64,000 bases of DNA from contig NZ_JAGGKM010000008.1 of assembly GCF_017873715.1 (NCBI RefSeq), positions 47,436-111,435 on the forward strand, given 5' to 3'. The DNA is from Cytobacillus luteolus. GTDB lineage: Bacteria > Bacillota > Bacilli > Bacillales > Bacillaceae_L. The notes under the pieces are model-generated. The model was given only the letters and a program-made list of their open reading frames with translations. It was not told the origin of the DNA and searched no databases. The position numbers were made by a program, and so were the translations under genes. Within the stretch, counting starts at the first letter, position 1; each line of letters opens with the position of its first letter. Positions 1 through 9,510 of this stretch are shown one piece after another.

Positions 1-559
1 TAAGACGTTCTGGGAACATTGAAAGGATACGGCTCCCACGATCAAAAAGTTTAACCTGTAAGTCCGGTCGGCTCTCATTTAATTCACTAGCTAACTCAAC
101 TCCGCTTAGTCCACCGCCTACAATCGCTACAACTGCTCCTGGACCAAGATTGTTTAACTTTTGGTAGGTTGTACGTGAACTATCGATGGTTTGAATACTG
201 TGAGTAAACTCTTCAGCTCCAGGTACATTATGATATTTGTCGTTACAACCCAGGCCAATCACTAGGTCATCGTATTTAACTGCTTCTTGTTCTTTTAAGT
301 GTACTTTTTTAGTGTCTAAATCAACCTTAGTTACTTCCGCATATTTGACGTTCAGACGCGGGTGTTCAGGGAAAGTTACGCGAATGTGTTGGTCTGAAAT
401 TGTACCAGCTGCAAGTGCATAATATTCCGTTTTTAAACAATGATATGGTACTCTATCAATAAGGGTAATTTCGATATCTTCTGGTAGCTGATTTGGTAGA
501 AGGCGTTGTAGCATTCTCATTCCACCATATCCTCCACCGAGTATGACTAGATTTTTCAT
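1..559 (-). CDS. yutJ: Type II NADH dehydrogenase-like FAD oxidoreductase YutJ (3' end cut by window edge)
   Basis: Only the first 186 codons are present; the gene runs off the left edge. The N-terminus MKNLVILGGGYGGMRML holds the Rossmann dinucleotide motif GGGxGG that binds FAD, and a second one (VAIVGGGLSGVE, about residue 125) marks the NAD(P)H-binding domain. This layout is that of membrane-associated, non-proton-pumping NADH dehydrogenases. The start ATG is at 557-559 behind a GGAGAAAC ribosome site. It diverges from yuzB, as in B. subtilis, which supports the name. Whether this paralogue really donates electrons to quinone cannot be judged from sequence. Confidence 0.85.
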   Translation of the reverse strand, partial: MKNLVILGGGYGGMRMLQRLLPNQLPEDIEITLIDRVPYHCLKTEYYALAAGTISDQHIRVTFPEHPRLNVKYAEVTKVDLDTKKVHLKEQEAVKYDDLVIGLGCNDKYHNVPGAEEFTHSIQTIDSSRTTYQKLNNLGPGAVVAIVGGGLSGVELASELNESRPDLQVKLFDRGSRILSMFPERL

Positions 560-761
560 GATGGGTGTTTCTCCTTTTTTATCGCTCGATTTATCAATAA
601 AATAAGTATTGATCGCAATTTCAAAATGACATTAAAAGTATAGCTAAAATGTAGCGAAATAACAACATGTATATAGTAAATAATTCACCGATATAACAAT
701 AAAGATTGACGATTTCTTCTAAAAGCGATAGGATTATTAGTTAGTGGTGAGGTGAAAAACA

Positions 762-998
762 ATGATGCCAATAATAGAGTTTTGTGTTAGTAATTTAGCA
801 AGTGGGGCACAAAGGGCACTGGAAAAACTAGAAAAAGATCCTAATCTTGATATTATTGAATATGGTTGCCTTAGCTACTGTGGAAAATGTGCTAGCACAT
901 TGTTTGCTTTAGTAAATGGAGAAGTTGTTACTGGTGATGATCCTGATTCATTAGTAGATAATATATATAAGTTTTTAGAAGAGAATGATATGTATTAA
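762..998 (+). CDS. yuzB: YuzB family protein (DUF1450)
   Basis: Small 78-residue cytosolic protein of the YuzB/UPF0349 family. Family hallmarks are the start IEFCVSNLA, the segment [10 protein letters not shown] with three cysteines, and FALVNGEVV. The spaced cysteines could bind a metal or a cluster, but no function is established for the family. A GAGGTG ribosome site at 749-754 supports the ATG at 762. The next codon is also ATG, so the start could be one residue later. It is divergent from yutJ and convergent with the DUF2225 gene. Confidence 0.85.
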   Translation: MMPIIEFCVSNLASGAQRALEKLEKDPNLDIIEYGCLSYCGKCASTLFALVNGEVVTGDDPDSLVDNIYKFLEENDMY

Positions 999-1024
999 AA
1001 GGCTGGCTCATGTTGAGTCAGCCT
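999..1024. terminator. Bidirectional terminator between yuzB and the DUF2225 gene
   Basis: The inverted repeat AAGGCTGGCTCA / TGAGTCAGCCTT starts right after the yuzB stop, with an A-run on the left and T-rich sequence on the right. It can serve both convergent genes. Confidence 0.7.
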
Positions 1025-1037
1025 TAATTGTTTATTA

Positions 1038-1727
1038 TTACACCTTCATTTTTTGCTCTTCTCGCAATTCCTGCCAACGGTCTCTAGCCATTTGAACAAT
1101 TCCTTTTTCGATTGTTTCGTTTTGTTTCTGGATCACTTTTGAGAAGTAAAGGGTAGCTTGTTTATATTTTTTTGTTCTGCGACTTAACTCTCCGATGAGG
1201 TATAAAAGTCTAATCTCTGACATATGTGTATTGTGATAATCATCTTCCATATAGGATTTTATGTAAGCATCCAATGCCAAGTCTGTAAAACGAATTTCCT
1301 GTTCAGTATGGTTATAGGTTCTTAATAACCAGGCCAACCTCATATATAAACCTGCAATAGTAATATACTTCTCTTTTTTTATCGAGGCAGAATAGATTCC
1401 TAACTTATATGTATTCATTGCTTCTTCGATAGTACGAGGTTCACAATAATTTACTTTAGACCAGTTATTACAGATTTTAGAATGAATTTCCTCAAGTGTA
1501 TTTGCCGGAAAGTAGGAAGTAAATTCTTCCGACGAGGAGAAGCCGCAATGTGGACAAACACTTACATAATACAGTAGAGGATTTAAATCTTCTTTATGAT
1601 AATAGGAGCAAAAATCTGTGTCATGCTTTACCGCTTTTACAAAACGTGATCTGATCTTTTTGGTCATATACGTTTTTTTGCAGCAAAGGCAAGTTATTTT
1701 ACGATCATATAGAGGTTCTAGCTCCAT
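1038..1727 (-). CDS. DUF2225 family protein with N-terminal zinc-binding cysteines
   Basis: 229 residues, DUF2225 family. The first 65 residues hold two cysteine clusters, CLCCKK (about residue 14) and VCPHCGF (about residue 58), that probably form a zinc site. The rest is alpha-helical, with a TPR-like repeat near residues 170-205 (YLIGELSRRTKKYKQA). No function is established for the family. The start ATG has a good AGGAGATGAGGGT ribosome site. It sits between yuzB and yutK, is transcribed on its own, and shares a terminator with yuzB. Confidence 0.75.
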   Translation of the reverse strand: MELEPLYDRKITCLCCKKTYMTKKIRSRFVKAVKHDTDFCSYYHKEDLNPLLYYVSVCPHCGFSSSEEFTSYFPANTLEEIHSKICNNWSKVNYCEPRTIEEAMNTYKLGIYSASIKKEKYITIAGLYMRLAWLLRTYNHTEQEIRFTDLALDAYIKSYMEDDYHNTHMSEIRLLYLIGELSRRTKKYKQATLYFSKVIQKQNETIEKGIVQMARDRWQELREEQKMKV

Positions 1728-1931
1728 ACCCTCATCTCCTATCTAAGAATATATGGTATTAATTATACATTAATTGTGATAAATGGACTATATCTAAAAG
1801 TTTTTTATAGGATAATTAACCTATTAAATTGGAAAAACATTTGTTTTTTCCTGTCAAAAACAGATATAGTACATGAATTACGCAATTTGGGAAATCACAA
1901 TGATATAACTATTATCATGAGGTGAACAAAT

Positions 1932-3149
1932 ATGAATTTCCTTTGGGGACTTGGTGGGATCGTGTCCATTTTTTTAATCGCTTTTTTGCTTTCAGAAAAT
2001 AAAAAGAAAATTAAGTGGAGAACAATTTTAGGGGGACTAGGAATTCAGCTTCTTTTTGGATTCATTGTCTTAGAATTCCGCCCTGGGCAGATTGCCTTTC
2101 AGGAATTAACCACTGCCGTCCAGCATGTGATTAGCTATGCAAATGATGGGATACAGTTTTTGTTTGGTAGCTTAGCCAGTCCAGAACAGCCTACTGGTTT
2201 TATTTTTGCATTTCATGTGTTAACTATTATTATCTTCTTTTCATCACTCATTTCTGTTCTCTATTATCTAGGTATTATGCAAATTATCATCAAGCTTCTT
2301 GGTGGGGGACTTTCGTATCTTCTTGGAACAAGTAGAGCGGAATCTCTTTCAGCTGCAGCAAACATTTTTGTAGGTCAGACCGAGGCACCGCTTGTGATCA
2401 GACCTTATATTGAGCGAATGACGAAGTCTGAATTATTTGCTGTTATGACAGGAGGACTTGCATCAGTAGCGGGTTCAGTATTATTTGGTTATGCTGCTTT
2501 AGGTGTTCCTTTAAAATATTTATTAGCTGCAAGCTTTATGGCAGCACCAGCTGGTCTTGTTATGGCTAAAATGCTAATCCCTGAAACAGAAGTACCGAAG
2601 CATCTAATGAACAAAGGAAGTAATGATGAGGAACGAGCTGTTAACGTAATTGATGCAGCAGCAAGAGGTGCAAGTGATGGATTAAGATTAGCTGTAAATG
2701 TTGGTGCTATGCTATTAGCATTTATTGCAATTATTTCATTACTGAATGGGATTTTAGGTGGAATTGGAAGCTTGGTAGGATTCGAAGAGCTTTCCTTAAA
2801 TTTGGTTTTTGGTTACCTTTTTGCTCCATTAGCTTTTGTTATAGGGGTACCATGGGAAGAAGCAATCGTGGCAGGTAGTTTTATCGGTGAAAAAATAATT
2901 TTAAATGAATTTGTAGCCTACTCTTCTTTTTCTACCTATTTGGATCAATTATCGGACAAGACGATTGCAGTCATCAGTTTTGCTTTATGCGGTTTTGCTA
3001 ACCTATCATCTCTAGCAATCCTTTTAGGTGGTTTAGGTGGGCTTGCTCCTAGTAGAAGGCCTGATATTGCAAGACTTGGGATTCGAGCAATTGCAGCAGG
3101 TACATTAGCAAATCTACTTAGTGCTGCAATAGCAGGAATGTTTATCTAA
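1932..3149 (+). CDS. yutK: Concentrative nucleoside transporter, NupC/CNT family (YutK)
   Basis: 405-residue polytopic membrane protein of the CNT family, which imports nucleosides with Na+ or H+. Visible features are about ten hydrophobic helices, the CNT core segment AANIFVGQTEAPLVIRPY (about residues 144-161) with its substrate-binding QTEAP, and the C-terminal GFANLSSLAILLGGLGGLAP. Length is normal. The ATG has a GAGGTGAAC ribosome site. Its place between yuzB and dapF matches B. subtilis yutK. The exact nucleoside specificity is not readable. A strong terminator follows the gene. Confidence 0.88.
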   Translation: MNFLWGLGGIVSIFLIAFLLSENKKKIKWRTILGGLGIQLLFGFIVLEFRPGQIAFQELTTAVQHVISYANDGIQFLFGSLASPEQPTGFIFAFHVLTIIIFFSSLISVLYYLGIMQIIIKLLGGGLSYLLGTSRAESLSAAANIFVGQTEAPLVIRPYIERMTKSELFAVMTGGLASVAGSVLFGYAALGVPLKYLLAASFMAAPAGLVMAKMLIPETEVPKHLMNKGSNDEERAVNVIDAAARGASDGLRLAVNVGAMLLAFIAIISLLNGILGGIGSLVGFEELSLNLVFGYLFAPLAFVIGVPWEEAIVAGSFIGEKIILNEFVAYSSFSTYLDQLSDKTIAVISFALCGFANLSSLAILLGGLGGLAPSRRPDIARLGIRAIAAGTLANLLSAAIAGMFI

Positions 3150-3169
3150 TAGTTAATCATAACAATACA

Positions 3170-3200
3170 AAAACTCCTCATGCTAGATGAGGAGTTTTTT
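3170..3200 (+). terminator. Rho-independent terminator after yutK
   Basis: A perfect 12-bp stem AAAACTCCTCAT / ATGAGGAGTTTT with a 5-base loop, followed by a T-run. It separates yutK from dapF. An in-frame upstream ATG at 3180 lies inside this hairpin and cannot be the dapF start. Confidence 0.85.
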
Positions 3201-3290
3201 ATTAAGAAAAACGGGGGATGTTCATATTGTGTTCAAAATAAATTCATTTTATACTTAGTGCAACAATTTTTTTTGGAGGAACTCATCATT

Positions 3291-4151
3291 ATGGATTACT
3301 TTACATTTACCAAAATGCATGCTTTAGGAAACAACTATATATATGTCGATATGTTTAATGAAAATCTGCCGGAAGATCTTCTTTCGAAATTAGCAGTTCG
3401 TGTATCAAATGTTCACACTGGAATAGGTTCAGACGGAATGATATTAATATGTCCATCAGATATAGCGCCAGTTAAAATGAGAATTTTTAACAATGATGGA
3501 TCAGAAGGGAAAAATTGTGGAAATGGCTTACGTTGTGTTGCAAAGTATGCTTACGAGAATAAAATAGTATCAGAAAAGAACTTTAAAATTGAAACTCTAT
3601 CTGGCCTCGTTGAAGCTGAAATCCATGAGGAAGCCGGAGAAGTTTATAGTGTGACTGTGAATATGGGCAACCCAAGGCTTCGGAGAAAGGATCTACCGAT
3701 GATTGGCTTGGATTCAGAAATGGTGGTAAATGAACAGGTTGAATTTTCAAATCAAACTCTGTATATGACAGGGGTGTCCATGGGAAATCCACATGCAATC
3801 TTCTACGTTGATTCTATTGAAGATGCTCCTTTAACTACATTGGGACCTATAATTGAGAAGGATAGCCGCTTTCCTGAAGGTGTCAATGTTGAGTTTTTAG
3901 AGGTCTTAAATGAGAACGAAATTAACTTTAGAGTGTGGGAGCGTGGCTCTGGAATTACCCAGGCTTGTGGAACTGGCGCTTGTGCTGCAGTCGTCGCTTC
4001 TGTGCTTAACGGAAAAACAAAAAGAAATGAACAAACCACAGTCCACTTAGCTGGAGGAGACTTATTTATTACTTGGACAGACCAAGGACATGTATTAATG
4101 ACTGGACCAGCAGAGGTAGTCTGCACTGGGACGTACTACTATAATAAATAA
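3291..4151 (+). CDS. dapF: Diaminopimelate epimerase DapF
   Basis: Converts LL- to meso-diaminopimelate, the precursor of lysine and of the peptidoglycan cross-link. The protein is cofactor-independent and cytosolic, 286 residues. Both catalytic cysteines are present: C76 in the segment [10 protein letters not shown], and C226 in [10 protein letters not shown]. The family motifs GIGSDGM and NNDGSEG are also visible. The ATG at 3291 is chosen because of the TTTGGAGGAACTC ribosome site at 3271-3285; an open frame continues upstream but runs back into the yutK terminator. The dapF-yutM order is as in B. subtilis (where dapF was called yutL). Confidence 0.95.
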   Translation: MDYFTFTKMHALGNNYIYVDMFNENLPEDLLSKLAVRVSNVHTGIGSDGMILICPSDIAPVKMRIFNNDGSEGKNCGNGLRCVAKYAYENKIVSEKNFKIETLSGLVEAEIHEEAGEVYSVTVNMGNPRLRRKDLPMIGLDSEMVVNEQVEFSNQTLYMTGVSMGNPHAIFYVDSIEDAPLTTLGPIIEKDSRFPEGVNVEFLEVLNENEINFRVWERGSGITQACGTGACAAVVASVLNGKTKRNEQTTVHLAGGDLFITWTDQGHVLMTGPAEVVCTGTYYYNK

Positions 4152-4248
4152 GCATCTTTTGATACTTGCTACAAGCTCAATCATTTGAGTGTTAATAACA
4201 TAAACATTATAATAATTGTTAAAAGACTATAAAAGGTGGGTGACGATA

Positions 4249-4611
4249 ATGACTGGAGTAGTTACAATAACTGAAGCAGCTAGTTATCAAATTCAGGACA
4301 TGATGAAAGAAGGTGGCGAAGAGGGTTCTTTTCTTCGTGTTGCTGTAAAAGGTGGCGGTTGTAGTGGTCTTTCTTATGGTATGGGGTTTGAACAAGAAAT
4401 GAACGAAGATGATATTCAATTCGAACAACATGGAATTAAAGTTCTTATAGATAAAGAAAGTGAACCTATTTTAAAAGGTGTTGTCATAGACTTTAAGCAA
4501 TCGATGATGGGTGGAGGATTTACAATTGATAATCCAAATGCCATTGCATCATGTGGATGTGGCTCATCATTTAGAACAGCATCCAATGCAGGGAAACCAG
4601 AAGATTGTTAA
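4249..4611 (+). CDS. yutM: A-type Fe-S cluster carrier / assembly protein YutM (ErpA/IscA family)
   Basis: 120-residue HesB/IscA-family protein that holds or transfers Fe-S clusters. The three conserved cysteines are present: one in GGGCSGLSYG and two in SCGCGSSF near the C-terminus. The ATG at 4249 follows AAAAGGTGGGTG and gives the normal family length; an upstream in-frame alternative at 4216 lacks a ribosome site. It follows dapF by about 100 bases with no obvious terminator, so the two may be co-transcribed. A strong terminator separates it from convergent yumC. Confidence 0.9.
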   Translation: MTGVVTITEAASYQIQDMMKEGGEEGSFLRVAVKGGGCSGLSYGMGFEQEMNEDDIQFEQHGIKVLIDKESEPILKGVVIDFKQSMMGGGFTIDNPNAIASCGCGSSFRTASNAGKPEDC

Positions 4612-4615
4612 ATCG

Positions 4616-4654
4616 ACAAAAGAGTTGAGGGACTAATGACCTCAACTCTTTTGT
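4616..4654. terminator. Bidirectional terminator yutM / yumC
   Basis: A 15-bp perfect stem (ACAAAAGAGTTGAGG / CCTCAACTCTTTTGT) lies between two convergent genes, with A- and T-runs on both flanks. Confidence 0.88.
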
Positions 4655-4660
4655 CTTATA

Positions 4661-5650
4661 TTAGAACATACTAGAACTATGCATTGGTTGTATCCTTGCT
4701 TTAGGATCAATATAGGCTTTGGCATTATTTACTGCAGTTGGTGCTTCACCAAACCCACAAGCAATTAACTTAACTTTGCCTTCATACGTACAAATATCTC
4801 CTGCAGCATATATGCCTTCAATTGAAGTTTCCATTTTTGAATTAACGACAATAGAGTTCTTTTCAATCTCGAGACCCCAGTCTTTTATCGGGCCAAGTGA
4901 AGAAACAAAACCATAATTAACGATAACAGCATCAACTTCAAGATTCTCTCTTCGCTCACCTTTAGCATCCTGCAATTCAACTTGAGAGATATAGTCATCT
5001 CCAATTAGTTCAACCGGAACAAAGGGTGTCTTAACCTCTACTTTGGAATTTAACAATTTTTCTACACTATGCTCATGTGCGCGAAATTTACTACGACGGT
5101 GGATCAGCATGACTTTCTCTGCGATAGGCTCTAGCATTAAGGCCCAATCCACTGCTGAATCACCTCCGCCAAATACCGCGACCCTTTTTCCAGAAAACTG
5201 ACTTAAATCATCAATGAAATAATGAAGATTTTTCTGTTCGAATTTAGTGGAATTTTTAAGATCAAGACGACGTGGTTGAAAAGCACCATTCCCAGCGGTT
5301 ATTATAATTGTTTTCGAGTAATGTGTTTCTCGGTTGGTAGATATTTTAAAAACACCGTTATCCTGCTTTTGCACTGTTTTAACAGATTGATCAAGAGTAA
5401 TCGTCGGTTCAAATTTTGACATTTGTTCTTTTAGATTATCAATTAGATCTTGTGCCCGGATTTTAGGAAAGCCAGCAACATCATAAATGTATTTTTCAGG
5501 ATAAAGAGCAGAGAGCTGTCCGCCTAAATGTGGTAAACTTTCAATGATTTTTACACTTGCTTGCCTCATGCCTCCATAAAATGCAGTAAACAAGCCAGCG
5601 GGACCTCCACCAATTATTGTTATGTCATAAACCTTTTGATCTTCTTTCAT
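4661..5650 (-). CDS. yumC: Ferredoxin--NADP(+) reductase 2 (YumC)
   Basis: 329-residue thioredoxin-reductase-like flavoprotein that passes electrons from NADPH to ferredoxin or flavodoxin. The N-terminal FAD motif IGGGPAGLF and the NADP motif [11 protein letters not shown] (about residue 160) are clear, and there is no CxxC, which separates it from thioredoxin reductase. The C-terminal [16 protein letters not shown] is the FAD-contacting ATG/GD motif. The start has an upstream GGGGGGA ribosome site. It is convergent with yutM and divergent from yumB, as in B. subtilis. Confidence 0.93.
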   Translation of the reverse strand: MKEDQKVYDITIIGGGPAGLFTAFYGGMRQASVKIIESLPHLGGQLSALYPEKYIYDVAGFPKIRAQDLIDNLKEQMSKFEPTITLDQSVKTVQKQDNGVFKISTNRETHYSKTIIITAGNGAFQPRRLDLKNSTKFEQKNLHYFIDDLSQFSGKRVAVFGGGDSAVDWALMLEPIAEKVMLIHRRSKFRAHEHSVEKLLNSKVEVKTPFVPVELIGDDYISQVELQDAKGERRENLEVDAVIVNYGFVSSLGPIKDWGLEIEKNSIVVNSKMETSIEGIYAAGDICTYEGKVKLIACGFGEAPTAVNNAKAYIDPKARIQPMHSSSMF

Positions 5651-6048
5651 CCAAATCCCCCCAATATGTTTTGTATCATATTTGGTTATAGGTGGCTTTT
5701 TACTACATTATGTTAGAGGGTAAACAGATATTATTTAATCTTTTCTACCAAACATTTGTTTAAATATTTTTAAGTTTCAAAAAGTGTTGATATGGCTTGA
5801 AATAAAGAGACAAAAGGAATAATATGATAAAGGAGATATAATTGTTAAGATTTAATGACAAATTTCGTACAGTTATATGTACTTAATTGTGATATTGTTA
5901 GTGAAGAATATCACAAACTTTTGGGCGGCTGAATCTTAAGCAAATGCGCCAAGTTTTTCTAACCATAAATAAAACATATCGGTAGATGATAAGAGTAAAG
6001 AAAAGTATCTATCGTGAAAACAAATTAATGAAGGTGGAGTTGATACGG
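5651..6048. promoter_or_regulatory. Intergenic region yumC/yumB with a perfect 10-bp inverted repeat
   Basis: This 398-base gap holds the divergent promoters of yumC and yumB. TTGTGATATT (5887-5896) and AATATCACAA (5907-5916) are perfect inverted arms around a 10-base centre. The TTGTGA...TCACAA half-sites look like those of the NADH-sensing repressor Rex, which controls type II NADH dehydrogenase in B. subtilis, but the half-sites are 18 bases apart instead of the usual 6. A Rex role is therefore only a guess; the repeat itself is certain. Nothing else is recognised here. Confidence 0.4.
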
Positions 6049-7263
6049 TTGAGAAAGCCAAAGGTTGTTATTTTAGGAGCAGGATACGGTGGATTAATGA
6101 CTGCTGTACGTTTGCAAAAAGCATTAGGGGTAAATGAAGCTGATATTACCCTTATTAACAAGAATGATTACCATTATGAAACGACTTGGTTACATGAAGC
6201 ATCTGCTGGTACTATGCACCACGATCGTGTCCGTTATAGTATTTCAGATGTTATAGATAGTAGTAAGGTCCATTTAATTAAAGGGACTGTTTCAACAATT
6301 AATCGTGAAGAAAAGCGTGTTATCCTCGAAGAAGGCGAAGTTGAATATGATTATTTAGTAGTAGCTCTTGGAGGAGAGTCTGAAACATTCGGTATTAAAG
6401 GGTTAAAGGAATACGCATTCTCTATTACAAATGTAAATACTGCACGCCAAATAAAAGAACATATTGAATATCAGTTTGCAACATATAATACAGAAGAAGA
6501 AAAGAATGATGCTCGCTTAACAATCGTTGTTGGTGGAGCTGGTTTTACAGGCATCGAATTCTTAGGTGAGCTAGGTAACCGAATTCCTGAGCTATGCAGA
6601 GAATATGATGTTGATCAAAACAAAGTTCGTGTAATTTGTGTAGAGGCTGCACCTACAGTGTTACCAGGTTTTGAACCAGAACTTGTAGAATATGCTGTAA
6701 ATCACTTAGAGCGTAAGGGAATAGAATTCAAAATTGGGACAGCTATTAAAGAAGCTAATCAAGAAGGAATTCTTGTCGCAAAAGGTGAAGAGGTAGAAGA
6801 AATCAAAGCGGGTACTGTAGTTTGGGCTGCTGGTGTACGTGGTAACAGTGTGATTGAACAAGCTGGATTTGAATCAATGCGTGGACGTGTGAAGGTTGAC
6901 CCTCAGTTACGTGCCCCTGGTCATGAAGATGTATTCATCGTAGGTGATTGTGCATTAATGATTAATGAAGAGATAAACCGCCCTTATCCACCAACTGCAC
7001 AAATCGCGATGCAGATGGGGGAAAATTGTGCAAAAAATTTAGCTGTTCTAGTTCGAGGACAGGGAGAATTAGAATCATTTACACCTGACCTAAAAGGATC
7101 TGTATGTTCACTTGGTGAAGATGACGCGATCGGGGTTGTATTTGGTAAGAAAATTTGGGGCTCAAAAGCATCATTTATGAAAAAGATGGTTGATAACCGT
7201 GCATTATTTATGATTGGTGGAGCTTCAACAGTATTGAAAAAAGGAAAGTTTAACCTTTTATAA
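6049..7263 (+). CDS. yumB: NADH dehydrogenase-like protein YumB (type II NDH)
   Basis: 404-residue single-subunit NADH:quinone oxidoreductase-like flavoprotein at the membrane face. The FAD motif [12 protein letters not shown] opens the protein, the NADH-binding motif [15 protein letters not shown] lies near residue 165, and [10 protein letters not shown] plus [12 protein letters not shown] complete the FAD site. The TTG at 6049 is chosen: it sits behind GAAGGTGGAG (6030-6039) and gives the [15 protein letters not shown] start typical of YumB. The open frame continues upstream to an ATG at 5986 without a ribosome site. The adjacent inverted repeat may regulate it. Confidence 0.9.
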   Translation: MRKPKVVILGAGYGGLMTAVRLQKALGVNEADITLINKNDYHYETTWLHEASAGTMHHDRVRYSISDVIDSSKVHLIKGTVSTINREEKRVILEEGEVEYDYLVVALGGESETFGIKGLKEYAFSITNVNTARQIKEHIEYQFATYNTEEEKNDARLTIVVGGAGFTGIEFLGELGNRIPELCREYDVDQNKVRVICVEAAPTVLPGFEPELVEYAVNHLERKGIEFKIGTAIKEANQEGILVAKGEEVEEIKAGTVVWAAGVRGNSVIEQAGFESMRGRVKVDPQLRAPGHEDVFIVGDCALMINEEINRPYPPTAQIAMQMGENCAKNLAVLVRGQGELESFTPDLKGSVCSLGEDDAIGVVFGKKIWGSKASFMKKMVDNRALFMIGGASTVLKKGKFNLL

Positions 7264-7269
7264 GAATTG

Positions 7270-7301
7270 AAAGAGAGTGTGAACACACCTCTCTTTTTTT
7301 T
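7270..7301 (+). terminator. Terminator after yumB
   Basis: The imperfect stem AGAGAGTGTG / CACACCTCTCT is followed by eight T residues directly after the yumB stop. It overlaps a false upstream extension of the next reading frame. Confidence 0.7.
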
Positions 7302-7338
7302 GAAGTTTTTTTATAAGAAAAATGAAAAGGGTGATTGT

Positions 7339-7821
7339 TTGGGTACTAAAAGGGGAAATGTATGGTTGGCAGTCTCAGGACTGGTTACAAATAGACAGGG
7401 AGAATGGCTAGTGGTTAAGAAAAAGTATGGTGGATTAAAAGGAAAATGGTCATTGCCTGCTGGTTTTGTAGAGTCATTTGAAACTGTAGATGAAGCTGTG
7501 ATTCGAGAGGTTAAAGAAGAAACAGGTATTATTGGAAGTATTAAAGGGATCGTAGGTGTACGATCCGGTGTAATCCGAAATGAGATTAGTGATAATATGA
7601 TTATTTTTTCACTGACAACTGAAGATGAGAAGATTACAATTCAGGAATCTGAATTACTAGAAGCAAGATTTGTCCATCCAAGTGAACTAGCAAAAGATCC
7701 CACATCATCTGTAATCATAAACTATCTCCTTGAAAAGGGTACATCAGAACCACACAAATCTCATGACGGCATCAACCCAGGTGATCAATTTGGATACACA
7801 GCTTATAAGTTATTTTTTTAA
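7339..7821 (+). CDS. NUDIX hydrolase
   Basis: 160-residue NUDIX hydrolase. The Nudix box spans about residues 40-62, starting GFVESFE and ending REVKEETGI, and matches Gx5Ex7REUxEExGU in full, so the Mg2+-binding glutamates are intact. Substrates of this family are nucleoside diphosphates linked to another group; the specific one is not readable. The TTG at 7339 follows AAAAGGGTGATTG and places the start beyond the yumB terminator. It sits between yumB and yuiA, where B. subtilis, as I recall it, has no such gene. Confidence 0.82.
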   Translation: MGTKRGNVWLAVSGLVTNRQGEWLVVKKKYGGLKGKWSLPAGFVESFETVDEAVIREVKEETGIIGSIKGIVGVRSGVIRNEISDNMIIFSLTTEDEKITIQESELLEARFVHPSELAKDPTSSVIINYLLEKGTSEPHKSHDGINPGDQFGYTAYKLFF

Positions 7822-7878
7822 AATAAACTATAATTATTAGAATAATAAGAAAAATACAGATTGTAAAAGCATTACTTG

Positions 7879-7912
7879 CATGTATTCGCTTACATGGGGT
7901 TTTTTAGGTTTT
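7879..7912 (+). terminator. Probable weak terminator after the NUDIX gene
   Basis: A short stem CATGTA / TACATG with a 6-base loop is followed by GGGG and a T-run. The stem is short and AT-rich, so activity is uncertain. Confidence 0.45.
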
Positions 7913-7989
7913 TTTGAATCTTTTCTTTTTTGATTAAAACTGATATATTATCAGAAAATTAAAACATTTTACAAAAGGAGAGATTCGAG

Positions 7990-8109
7990 ATGAAAAGTCA
8001 GCAAACAGAAAGAGTAGAATGTGTATATTGTTCTGGGAAGGGTTACTTTCAATTGGTGCTAGGTGGATCTGAAACTTGTACATCATGTGGCGGTAGTGGT
8101 AAAAAATAA
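7990..8109 (+). CDS. yuiA: YuiA family small zinc-finger-like protein
   Basis: 39-residue protein behind an AAAGGAGAG ribosome site. It holds CVYCSGKGYF and CTSCGGSGK, two CxxCxGxG units like the zinc-binding repeats of DnaJ. They are joined by QLVLGGSET, as in B. subtilis YuiA. It directly precedes yuiB, as in B. subtilis. No function is established. The two half-fingers probably bind a single zinc ion. Confidence 0.82.
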   Translation: MKSQQTERVECVYCSGKGYFQLVLGGSETCTSCGGSGKK

Positions 8110-8194
8110 GTTAATTCATTCGTTTTAGATTGACTAGCCATTTACTCCTTTAGTACACTATTCAGGTGAGTTGTACTGGAGGTGAAGGTTACAT

Positions 8195-8518
8195 ATGCCA
8201 ATGAGCATACCGGTTTTAATTATTTCAATGTTACTCTTCTTTGTTTTATTTTTCGGAATCGGATTTTTACTAAATATGCTACTACGTATGTCATGGATAA
8301 TGGCGATTCTCTATCCAATTATTGCAATATTTATTATTGATGATATAAGATTTATTAATTACTTTAAATCACCGTCTGAATCTTTTTCTGCACTAATTAA
8401 TAATACAATCGCACTTGCACCAGCCGATATATTAATTTTACTATGTGGTTTTATTGGGGCAATTTTCTCAGGAATTGTGATTCGCATGCTTAGATCAAAA
8501 GGTTATCAAATGTTCTAA
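8195..8518 (+). CDS. yuiB: YuiB family membrane protein
   Basis: 107-residue integral membrane protein of unknown function with three hydrophobic segments (about residues 6-30, 32-52 and 74-97). The ATG has a strong ribosome site (GGAGGTGAAGG). The small size, three-helix layout and position between yuiA and yuiC identify it as YuiB. A terminator follows, so yuiA and yuiB probably form one transcript. Confidence 0.78.
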   Translation: MPMSIPVLIISMLLFFVLFFGIGFLLNMLLRMSWIMAILYPIIAIFIIDDIRFINYFKSPSESFSALINNTIALAPADILILLCGFIGAIFSGIVIRMLRSKGYQMF

Positions 8519-8529
8519 ATACATTCTGT

Positions 8530-8565
8530 TAAAAGACTCTTACGATTTGTAAGGGTCTTTTTTTT
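8530..8565 (+). terminator. Terminator after yuiB
   Basis: The stem AAAAGACTCTTAC / GTAAGGGTCTTTT with a 5-base loop is followed by a long T-run. Confidence 0.82.
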
Positions 8566-8739
8566 GTTTATTTTTTATGAAAAAAAAGCATACTAATCTC
8601 ACCTTAATTTATACAAATTTCAGGGAAAAGGTGAAGATTTAATTGTGAATTGTTTTAAAATTATAAATTATTTTTTCCAACTTACGAATAATTTTCAATT
8701 GTTTTGGAAAGAAATAGATTCGTGAGAGGAGTGGAAAAA

Positions 8740-9459
8740 ATGAATATACTAAAAAACACGACAAGACGAATAGTAATGGCTCTACTTTTTATTTTTGCTT
8801 TCTTTACTACATTTCAATCATTCTCTGGTGTCGAGGCAAAGGATTTATCGGATTGGTTTGACGATTATCGAGTGAAGCTGCAACAACAAGAATATAGTGG
8901 ATATACGTACAATGTAAATTCAAAAAAGCGAGTTAGCCTTTTTCATAAATTTATAAGAAGGTCAGCTCCAGTCTCTTACTCGATCTCATCGAGTGAAGAG
9001 GTAAAAAGCTCATTAAAGCTTGAAGATGCAATTGATTGGACAAGATATCCAAGCCATACTGTTGTTGCAACTGGGTATACAGCTGGTGTAGAATCAACTG
9101 GAAAAACAGAAAGTCACCCTCAATATGGAATAACATATTCTGGTGTGAAAGTTAAGCGTGATTTATATTCGACTGTAGCTGCAGATTTAAGAGTATTTCC
9201 ACTAGGTACAATACTGTTCATACCAGGATATGGATATGGGGTAGTAGCAGATAAAGGTGGAGCAATTAAAGGAAATAAAATAGATTTGTACTATGAAACA
9301 GTAGCTGATGTTTATGAGCAGTGGGGTAAAAAGAAGGTCGAAGTTTACGTTGTTAAAATGGGTAAAGGGAAGTTAACTGAAGAAGAATTAGCTAGTCTAA
9401 ATGAAGATGAGACTATGCAGGTATTTCGTCAGCAATATATTAATCAAAAAAGTTCATAG
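8740..9459 (+). CDS. yuiC: 3D-domain protein YuiC (Sps-type murein lytic transglycosylase)
   Basis: 239-residue exported protein. An N-terminal signal or anchor helix (about residues 13-30, ending SGVEA) is followed by a linker and a C-terminal 3D domain (about residues 100-215). Three conserved aspartates of this fold are visible in [21 protein letters not shown] and KIDLYY; they form the active-site cleft shared with MltA. YuiC of B. subtilis is a stationary-phase-survival-like lytic transglycosylase that cuts peptidoglycan. The ATG at 8740 follows GAGAGGAGTGG; an upstream in-frame TTG is less likely. Confidence 0.85.
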   Translation: MNILKNTTRRIVMALLFIFAFFTTFQSFSGVEAKDLSDWFDDYRVKLQQQEYSGYTYNVNSKKRVSLFHKFIRRSAPVSYSISSSEEVKSSLKLEDAIDWTRYPSHTVVATGYTAGVESTGKTESHPQYGITYSGVKVKRDLYSTVAADLRVFPLGTILFIPGYGYGVVADKGGAIKGNKIDLYYETVADVYEQWGKKKVEVYVVKMGKGKLTEEELASLNEDETMQVFRQQYINQKSS

Positions 9460-9470
9460 TTAAATAGTTG

Positions 9471-9510
9471 AAAAGGGAGGCCTCTATGTAAATAGAGATC
9501 TCCCTTTTAT
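9471..9510. terminator. Bidirectional terminator yuiC / BtuF-like gene
   Basis: AAAAGGGAG and CTCTAT pair with ATAGAG and CTCCCTTTT to form a long stem between two convergent genes. Confidence 0.82.

Noticed and set aside
1740..1931. Purine-type riboswitch upstream of the nucleoside transporter yutK
   Set aside because: The AT-rich leader lacks the conserved purine aptamer core segments.
3180..3290. N-terminal extension of dapF from ATG 3180
   Set aside because: The ATG lies inside the yutK terminator; the ATG at 3291 has a strong ribosome site and gives the family length.
3583..4126. Minus-strand open frames inside dapF (also similar ones inside pepA, yumB, yugJ and pgi)
   Set aside because: They are shadows of well-supported genes, without ribosome sites or recognisable protein features.
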